11,882 nucleotides of DNA from Planctomycetota bacterium. GTDB lineage: Bacteria > Planctomycetota > Brocadiia > JAJRTI01. The stretch covers positions 1 to 11,882 of the forward strand of contig JAJRTI010000201.1 of the NCBI GenBank assembly GCA_024278415.1, in the 5' to 3' direction. The position numbers and the translations under genes were made by a program. Of the stretch, positions 6,862 through 11,882 are shown piece after piece (the stretch's first letter is position 1; each line of letters starts with the position of its first letter). Under the pieces are notes generated by a model. The model had not been told where the DNA came from and made no database searches. It worked only from the letters and a program-made list of their open reading frames with translations.

Positions 6862-6885
6862 GGGGGAGTCCTTAAGTCTTGAAGT

Positions 6886-6902
6886 TAGCGAAGCTTCGCC
6901 TC
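6886..6902 (+). repeat. Copy 2 of 17-base palindromic repeat (plus orientation)
   Basis: TAGCGAAGCTTCGCCTC, the exact inverted counterpart of 5571-5587, lies 25 bases upstream of the small unknown gene's ATG. It contains the palindrome GCGAAGCTTCGC (6888-6899). The two copies enclose about 1.3 kb holding the unknown gene and vapBC. Confidence 0.65.
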
Positions 6903-6937
6903 GTTGTGTGCAGAAAAGTCCAGTGCCTTCCCGATGC

Positions 6938-7044
6938 TGTCATTCTGAGCAAGCGCCGCGCCGCGAAGAATCTCCAGCTTGCAGGCGCAGTGTTGCGCGA
7001 CCGGTTCCGGTAGTATGAGATTCTTCGCTTCGCTCAGAATGACA
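6938..7044. repeat. MITE-like long inverted repeat
   Basis: The left arm 6938-6974 opens with TGTCATTCTGAGC and closes with GCGAAGAATCTC; the right arm 7017-7044 is the reverse complement of both blocks. The arms match at 13 plus 12 bases, and the left arm carries about 9 extra bases (CGC-rich) in between. The 42-base centre is unrelated. Weak pairing extends outward (6929-6937 with 7046-7054). This type of intergenic palindrome, with TCATTCTGAGC and GAAGAATCTC ends, is from memory widespread in environmental bacteria. It could fold into a long hairpin and so also end the GH36-like transcript. Confidence 0.65.
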
Positions 7045-7110
7045 TGCTGCGGGATCCATGGACGCAACAGGACTTGCCGCGAACGCTGGGATCTCCGGCT
7101 CTCGAGAAGC

Positions 7111-9276
7111 CTAGAACCGCGCAACCCAGTCCACGGCCCCGGCCTCGTCGGTGCGAAGCTTGACTGTGGCCGTGCCGTCGCGGTGCTGCTTGGCTTTCAC
7201 CGTAGCGCTGCCCGCGGCCGCGCTCTGGAGGGCGAAGCCTTCGGGCACGTGGAGGGTGATCGTCGTCGTCTCGCCGGGCACGAGTTGCGTGCGGCCGAAC
7301 AAGGCCGCCGCGGCCGCGTCCCACTCCAACGTCTCTATGCTCACCGCGCCTTGCGTGAGGTGCCGGTCCGTGGAAAGGAACTGCGGCCGGCCGAGCGCGG
7401 GATGCACGGCCAGCAGCGCGTTGGACTGCGGCTCCAGCTCCACTTGGATTTTGCCGGACGCTGAGCCGAGGCACTTCTGGCGCCAGTAATCATACACCAA
7501 GTAGCCGGCCTTCGCATCGAGCCCGAGTTCGTCGAACTTGACGTTCAGCTTCTTGGCGCGCCGGTCGCTCCAATTGAAGAGCGACACCACGTCCCACGAC
7601 GCCCAGGGCCGCGCGACCTTGAGCGTCCACACCGGGAGCGCGTCGTGGATGGGGAACAGGTCCAGCGGCCGCACGTCGCACACCGGGAGCGTGCGCTGGA
7701 GCAGCCACATGCGCTCCTTGGGCAACTCCGCGAGCTTGTCCCCGGCGAACATCATCTGCCCCGGCAAGCCCACGACGGTCGTGGCCAACCGGGCCACGTC
7801 GAGCGGCGCGTACTCGCCCACGAGCAGCGTGTCCGGGTCGTTGTACCAGAGGATGTTGTTCGCGAAAAGTTGGTTCAGCGTCGTGAGCCCCTGGCCGTAG
7901 TAGTTGCGCCAGTGGGGGGGCTGGTTGGGGTGCACAATGTCCGCGCCGATGCGGCCGGCGTCCGCGTACGCCACGTCCGGGCCCGAGTAGTGGCCTTGGC
8001 ATGCGAGGAAGATGCGATCGGGGCCGATGCCCTTGCGCAGGGCCTTGACGCAGCGCTCGTACGGGCCGGCGCACTTGCGCGCGAACGCGGCCTGCACGTC
8101 TGGCCGCTCGTAGAAGTGCGCGCTGTAGCCGGGCCCGCGGCCGGACATGCCGTCGATCTTGAAGAACTCGTATCCCCATTCCTCGGCCATGATGCGATGC
8201 GTCTCGCGCATGTGCGCGCGCACTTGGGGCTGCGACGGGTCGAGCACGAATCGGCCGCACCAGTTCGTCATGGGCGCGCCGTCGGGATGGTGGAGGAACC
8301 AGTCCTTGTGCAACGCGTAGTACGCCTCATCGCCGGTGCCGAAGGGCACGGTCCAGATGCCGGGCTTGAACCCGAGCTTGCGAATCTCCTCCGCAAGCCA
8401 GCGCATGCCGCTGGGGAATTGCTCTTGGAGCGCGCGCAGCGTGAGGTTGTGGAAGTCGCGCACCGGCAGCGTGGCCGAGTTGTCCTGCCACGACTCAATG
8501 GACCAGATCTCGAGCCCGTACGGCTTGAGCTTCCGCGCGCCCACGCGCGCCTCGGCCAAGTTCTCCCGCTCGCCGGCCGTGTCGAAGTACACGTTCCACG
8601 ACATCCACCCGGTGGGCGGCGCGGGGCAGCGCTTCTTGTCCACTGGCGAATACCACGGCGCCCAGCGCGAGCGGTAGTAGTCGCGCTCCACGGTCATGGC
8701 GATCGCGGCCTGCGCGGAATCGTGCACGCGCGCCGTTGCGCGCACGTGGAACTTGGGCTTCTTCGACTTGCCCGCGGGCTCCGTCGTGATGGCCACGTCC
8801 GCTTCGCTGAACACCAGCGCGGTGTCCGTGGGCACGTCGAAGAGCGAATCGTTGAGCGCGCTGTCGGCCGGTCCCGCGGCCATTTGCACGACCTTCTTGC
8901 GCGCCGGCGCCTGCGTGCGGCAGGCGAACGTGTCCGCGCCTACGCTCGCGGCCGCGTCGAACGCGAGCGCGCCTTGGAAGCTCTGCGCGGCGCGATGGAT
9001 CGCGTACAGGCGCAGCCGCGGGCCGTTGGCATCGAGCGCGACATAGCCCTGGCAGTTGCCGTCTGGGTCGAGCAGCGAGAGCCGGCCCTTGGCGCCATCG
9101 AGCGGGGGGCCGATGCTCCAAGCCACGTCCTGCCGGCCCACGCGCGCGTGGAAGCGGAGCTTGCCTTTCACCCGGCATCCCGACTTGCGGTGCTTGCAGT
9201 CGAGCGCGGCCTTCTTGTGCGAGAAGGCCACAGTCCATTCGCCCAGCTTCAGCGGTGCGTTCGAGTCGCGTTTCAC
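7111..9276 (-). CDS. Clan GH-D glycoside hydrolase, alpha-galactosidase-like (GH36/GH27 type)
   Basis: A 721-residue protein with an N-terminal beta-rich region (about 1-215), a barrel opened by PPTGWMSWN (to residue 228) and a C-terminal beta domain (about 560-721), the layout of GH36 alpha-galactosidases. The barrel shows GFKPGIWTVPF, then FFKIDGM with Asp375 as likely nucleophile, and GRIGADI with Asp446 as likely acid/base, equivalent to the KxD and R..xD motifs of clan GH-D. It would hydrolyse alpha-linked galactosides or related sugars. The exact subfamily and substrate are uncertain. There is no signal peptide, so it is probably cytoplasmic. The start is GTG at 9276 with AGGAG 8 bases upstream (9289-9285). 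This GTG overlaps the upstream gene's TGA by four bases (GTGA), implying one operon and translational coupling. Confidence 0.85.
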   Translation of the reverse strand: MKRDSNAPLKLGEWTVAFSHKKAALDCKHRKSGCRVKGKLRFHARVGRQDVAWSIGPPLDGAKGRLSLLDPDGNCQGYVALDANGPRLRLYAIHRAAQSFQGALAFDAAASVGADTFACRTQAPARKKVVQMAAGPADSALNDSLFDVPTDTALVFSEADVAITTEPAGKSKKPKFHVRATARVHDSAQAAIAMTVERDYYRSRWAPWYSPVDKKRCPAPPTGWMSWNVYFDTAGERENLAEARVGARKLKPYGLEIWSIESWQDNSATLPVRDFHNLTLRALQEQFPSGMRWLAEEIRKLGFKPGIWTVPFGTGDEAYYALHKDWFLHHPDGAPMTNWCGRFVLDPSQPQVRAHMRETHRIMAEEWGYEFFKIDGMSGRGPGYSAHFYERPDVQAAFARKCAGPYERCVKALRKGIGPDRIFLACQGHYSGPDVAYADAGRIGADIVHPNQPPHWRNYYGQGLTTLNQLFANNILWYNDPDTLLVGEYAPLDVARLATTVVGLPGQMMFAGDKLAELPKERMWLLQRTLPVCDVRPLDLFPIHDALPVWTLKVARPWASWDVVSLFNWSDRRAKKLNVKFDELGLDAKAGYLVYDYWRQKCLGSASGKIQVELEPQSNALLAVHPALGRPQFLSTDRHLTQGAVSIETLEWDAAAAALFGRTQLVPGETTTITLHVPEGFALQSAAAGSATVKAKQHRDGTATVKLRTDEAGAVDWVARF

Positions 9277-10418
9277 GGGTTGTTCTCCTGTTGGCCTCCC
9301 GCAGCGGGATTCTGCTGGAGTGGTAGGTCCACGCGGATGCGGCCGGAGCGCTTCAGCTCCAGGATGCCCAGCCACGCGATCGCGATGGCGAGCGCCGCGA
9401 TGGCCAGGCCCTTGCCCTTGATGCGCGGCCGGGCGCGATGAACGCTGAACAGCGCGATCGTGGCGAACAGCACCCCGAGCACGGCCGCGGGGAGGCCCAG
9501 CGGCGGAATCGGCACGAAGCCGAAGATTGCGAACACGATAGCGGCCTGCGCGGCCTTGCTCGTGGGAGCGTCGGGCAACGGCTTGCCCGGCTCGGGCCGG
9601 CCGGGCGCGTCGCGGCGAAGCCGGTTGCCACACAGGTAGCAGTAGTTGTCGAGTGGGTGCACCTCGGTCTGGCAGTGGGGGCAGTCGTACCAGCCCGCGC
9701 TTGGCATGAGTGGTTCTTCGGCCTCGGCCTGGGCCGCGGCTTGGCGCTCGGCCTCCTTCTGGGCTTGATAGCGCTGCCAGCGCTCCCGCCCCTTGCGCCC
9801 GGTCCACTTCAGCAGCAGCCACGTCCACTCCGCCAGCTTGCGGCCGGCGACGAGAGCGACGCGGCCCGCGACCTTGGGGATACGCTTCTTCCACGGCTCC
9901 AGTTCGAGGGCCGGCGCCTCGATCAGCAAGCGGCCCTCCGCATCCCGCGACGCCGCGCCGGGCGGGGCCTCCCCGGGCTCCGCGTCGATGCCCTCCGGCT
10001 CCGGCGGCGGAGGCAGCGCGCGCACCGGGCCATGGGGCAGCATGTGAGGCGCGTTGGCTTCGATGGCCTTGACTGCGGCCTGGGGGAGTTGCCGGGCCAG
10101 GTTCGGCGGCACGGACTGCCCGCCGGCGACCTGCATGTCCTCGTTCGTGTGGACGAGCGCCTTGTCGATCACGAAGATCTGCACGTTCTGCGGCGGTTGC
10201 TGGCCCACCGGCGGCGCTGCGCCGGGTTGGGGTTGCCCTTGCCGAAACCGCGCGTCCACGAACTCGCCGCAGTGCCGGCACTTGACCGCGTCCGCCTGGA
10301 TCTCCTCCGCGCAGAACGGGCAGCGCCGCGCGGTCTTGGCGCGGGTGAGGCCCAAGCCGCAGTACATGCAGTTTTGCTTGGTGGTGGCGGCCTCGCGGCC
10401 GCAATGGCGGCAATACAT
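9273..10418 (-). CDS. Zinc-ribbon and DUF4190-type membrane protein
   Basis: A 381-residue protein of unknown function. It begins directly with zinc-ribbon CxxC pairs: Cys3/6 with Cys17/20, and Cys33/36 with Cys47/50. A Pro/Gln/Glu-rich linker (about 60-165) leads to a basic, Trp-rich helix (about 175-230). A third ribbon follows (Cys246/249 with Cys260/263). The C-terminus (about 287-355) has two hydrophobic segments separated by a basic loop with GKGLAIA, the pattern of DUF4190. The protein is thus predicted to be anchored in the inner membrane by its C-terminal hairpin with the ribbons in the cytoplasm. The start is ATG at 10418 with GAGG 8 bases upstream; the frame is open further up but has no conserved content. 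It is first in an operon with the GH36-like gene. Such ribbons may bind nucleic acid or protein. Confidence 0.8.
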   Translation of the reverse strand: MYCRHCGREAATTKQNCMYCGLGLTRAKTARRCPFCAEEIQADAVKCRHCGEFVDARFRQGQPQPGAAPPVGQQPPQNVQIFVIDKALVHTNEDMQVAGGQSVPPNLARQLPQAAVKAIEANAPHMLPHGPVRALPPPPEPEGIDAEPGEAPPGAASRDAEGRLLIEAPALELEPWKKRIPKVAGRVALVAGRKLAEWTWLLLKWTGRKGRERWQRYQAQKEAERQAAAQAEAEEPLMPSAGWYDCPHCQTEVHPLDNYCYLCGNRLRRDAPGRPEPGKPLPDAPTSKAAQAAIVFAIFGFVPIPPLGLPAAVLGVLFATIALFSVHRARPRIKGKGLAIAALAIAIAWLGILELKRSGRIRVDLPLQQNPAAGGQQENNP

Positions 10419-10476
10419 GTCGTGCGCCTCGTCGCTGGCGGAGCGCCTGAACGCGGCGCTCCAAATGCGGGCCGCA

Positions 10477-10506
10477 AGTATAACATGCGATTCGAGCGGG
10501 CGGCAA
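10477..10506 (-). promoter_or_regulatory. Predicted promoter of the zinc-ribbon/GH36-like operon
   Basis: On the minus strand TTGCCG (10506-10501, 4 of 6 to the -35 consensus) is separated by 18 bases from TATACT (10482-10477, 5 of 6 to the -10). Start would be near 10470, giving a leader of about 52 bases. Confidence 0.5.
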
Positions 10507-10592
10507 CTGCCGCTCCACGCGCCGTGCTGACGCGGCCGCCCCGGCGCTGCGCACCTGTTGCGCGGCCGCCGCGCGGCCTCCGCCGAGTCGCA

Positions 10593-10621
10593 TTGCCGAT
10601 CCCAAAATGACCTGCTACAGT
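10593..10621 (+). promoter_or_regulatory. Predicted promoter of the esterase gene
   Basis: TTGCCG (10593-10598) is followed by 17 bases and TACAGT (10616-10621), preceded by TGC as in an extended -10. Start would be near 10628, about 39 bases before the ATG. The -35 hexamer is identical to that of the divergent promoter. Confidence 0.45.
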
Positions 10622-10666
10622 GACGCCTTCGCCGCTGCGATATCGCCAGGGAGGAGGCCCTCACCC

Positions 10667-11882
10667 ATGCGCCGGCGTTTGGTTCTGCACATCGCGCTTG
10701 CCGTCGCCTGCCTGTCCGCCCGCGCCGCCACGGTCTGCATTGTCGCCGACCGGCCCGACGCGGTCTACAAGGTCGGCGAGACCGCGACGTTCCACATCAC
10801 CATCAAGCCGGCCAGCGCGGTGGCGAGGCTCGTGTACGGGCTTTCGCTCGACGGCGCCAGGGGGTTGGCCACGGGCGATGTCGAGGTCGTGGACGGCAAG
10901 GCATCGCTCTCGGGCAAGCTCGACGCGCCGGGCATTCTGCGCTGCACGTTGCTCCCGCGTAGCAAGTATCGAGACCCGTACGGCCGGCGGCCCATGGCCG
11001 CGGCCGCGTTCGACCCTCTCCAGATCCAGCCCACCGCCAAGATGCCCGGCGACTTCGTCGAGTTTTGGGAGGCCCAGAAGGCCAAGCTGGCGAAGATCCC
11101 CATGGCCCCGCACCTCGAACCCGTGGCCGACGCGAACGCGAATATCGAGGTGTTCAGGATCACCCTGGCCAACGTCAACGGCTCGCGCGTGCACGGCTAC
11201 TTCGCCAAGCCCAAGGGCGATGGGCCCTTACCGGCGATACTCACGTTGCCGAGGGCCGGCGTGTATGGCCTCTCGCCCGGCGAGGCCGTGGACTCCGCGG
11301 CCCATGGCTTCCTCGCCATGGATATCAGCGCGCACGACATGCCTGACGGGCAGCCGTCTGAACGCCACGGCGGCCAGGCCAAAGGCCCGCCCCGCACGTA
11401 CGAAACGGCGGGCCGAGACGACCGCATGACCTACTACTTCTACCGCGTTTTCCTGGGCTGCGTGCGATCCATCGACTACCTGGCCAGCCGCGCTGAATGG
11501 GACGGCAAGCATATGATCGTGAACGGATTGAGCCAAGGCGGCGGGCTTGCGCTGGTGACCTCGGGCCTCGACCCGCGGGTCACCGCGGTCGCGGCCAGTG
11601 CGCCGGCCCTGTGCGACCACAGCGGCCTCGCGTTCGGCCGCGTCTCCGGCTGGCCAAGGCTCGTGCCCAGGGGCAGAGACGGCAAGCCCGACCCCCAGGT
11701 GCTCGCGGTGTCCGCGTACTACGACGCGTGCAATTTTGCTCGGCTCTACAAGGGCCCCGCGATCGTCAGCGTGGGGCTCATCGACACCACCTGTGCGCCC
11801 ACGACCGTTTTCTCCGCGTACAACGTGCTTTCCGGGCCGAAGCAGATCGACATCGCACCGCTCATGAGCCACGACCAGAGCG
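10667..11882 (+). CDS. Secreted acetylxylan-esterase-family alpha/beta hydrolase, 3'-truncated
   Basis: 405 complete codons are visible before the window ends. The N-terminus MRRRLVLHIALAVACLSARA is a signal peptide with likely cleavage near residue 20. An Ig-like beta domain follows (about 22-125, containing ADRPDAVYKVGE), then an AXE1-type alpha/beta-hydrolase (from about 130). The triad is Ser289 in NGLSQGGG, Asp373 in GLIDTTCAPTTVFSAYN and His402 in MSHD, all matching AXE1 (PF05448) as known to me. Members remove acetyl groups from xylan, sugars or cephalosporin C. Only the last stretch of the domain is missing. The start is ATG at 10667 with GGAGG (10653-10657) 9 bases upstream. It is divergent from the zinc-ribbon/GH36-like operon and probably part of the same carbohydrate-use region. 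The substrate is inferred from family only. Confidence 0.9.
   Translation, partial: MRRRLVLHIALAVACLSARAATVCIVADRPDAVYKVGETATFHITIKPASAVARLVYGLSLDGARGLATGDVEVVDGKASLSGKLDAPGILRCTLLPRSKYRDPYGRRPMAAAAFDPLQIQPTAKMPGDFVEFWEAQKAKLAKIPMAPHLEPVADANANIEVFRITLANVNGSRVHGYFAKPKGDGPLPAILTLPRAGVYGLSPGEAVDSAAHGFLAMDISAHDMPDGQPSERHGGQAKGPPRTYETAGRDDRMTYYFYRVFLGCVRSIDYLASRAEWDGKHMIVNGLSQGGGLALVTSGLDPRVTAVAASAPALCDHSGLAFGRVSGWPRLVPRGRDGKPDPQVLAVSAYYDACNFARLYKGPAIVSVGLIDTTCAPTTVFSAYNVLSGPKQIDIAPLMSHDQS

Noticed and set aside
6271..6882. Plus-strand 203-codon frame over the unknown gene
   Set aside because: No ribosome site, and the second half is Arg/His-rich antisense to a better-looking minus-strand gene.
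5571..7044. CRISPR array or integron in the repeat-rich patch
   Set aside because: Only two copies of the 17-mer, in opposite orientation and 1.3 kb apart, with no regular spacers and no integrase or cas-like gene in the window.
7645..9441. Plus-strand frame of nearly 600 codons opposite the GH36-like gene
   Set aside because: Same shadow effect; no domain, signal or ribosome site, and it also runs into the zinc-ribbon gene's antisense.
9277..10605. The GH36-like frame stays open upstream across the whole zinc-ribbon gene, as if one 1164-residue fusion
   Set aside because: The upstream part is Arg/Ala/Gly-rich with no domain signal, the overlapping frame encodes clear zinc ribbons, and GTG at 9276 has its own ribosome site.

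Overview
This is a GC-rich window (about two thirds G+C by eye, not computed). The gene content suggests a free-living, polysaccharide-degrading bacterium, perhaps of the Planctomycetota/Lentisphaerota/Hydrogenedentota type. That is inference from a Tat-exported formylglycine sulfatase, GH5 and GH36-like glycoside hydrolases, an acetylxylan-esterase-type hydrolase and zinc-ribbon/DUF4190 proteins lying together. No taxonomic marker is present.

Layout. (1) 1-2208, plus strand: 3' nine-tenths of mutS2, open at the left edge. (2) 2209-2289: convergent gap filled by a multi-arm palindromic element. (3) 2286-5226, minus strand: a Tat-signal sulfatase followed by a secreted GH5 hydrolase resembling endoglycoceramidases. 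They overlap by 17 bases, and a consensus-like promoter and a short leader precede the sulfatase. The sulfatase is split by one in-frame TAG at 4303-4305 and is otherwise intact. (4) 5571-6902: a patch of different character with a vapBC toxin-antitoxin pair and a small unknown gene, bracketed by inverted copies of a 17-base palindromic repeat. (5) 6938-7044: a MITE-like long inverted repeat. (6) 7111-10418, minus strand: a zinc-ribbon/DUF4190 membrane protein and a clan GH-D (alpha-galactosidase-like) hydrolase with 4-base stop/start overlap. (7) 10419-10666: divergent promoter region. (8) 10667-11882, plus strand: a secreted acetylxylan-esterase-family hydrolase, cut by the right edge.

How the genes may work together (inference): the sulfatase, GH5, GH36-like and esterase proteins are a typical set for stripping sulfate, acyl and sugar groups from complex glycans or glycolipids. 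Two enzymes and the sulfatase carry export signals, while the GH36-like enzyme has none and would act inside the cell. The TA pair and the palindromic repeats look like insertions between two carbohydrate-degradation operons. The most notable points are the single nonsense codon in an otherwise well-preserved sulfatase, the apparently leaderless vapB promoter, the inverted repeats around the TA patch, and the unexplained zinc-ribbon protein coupled to the GH36-like gene.
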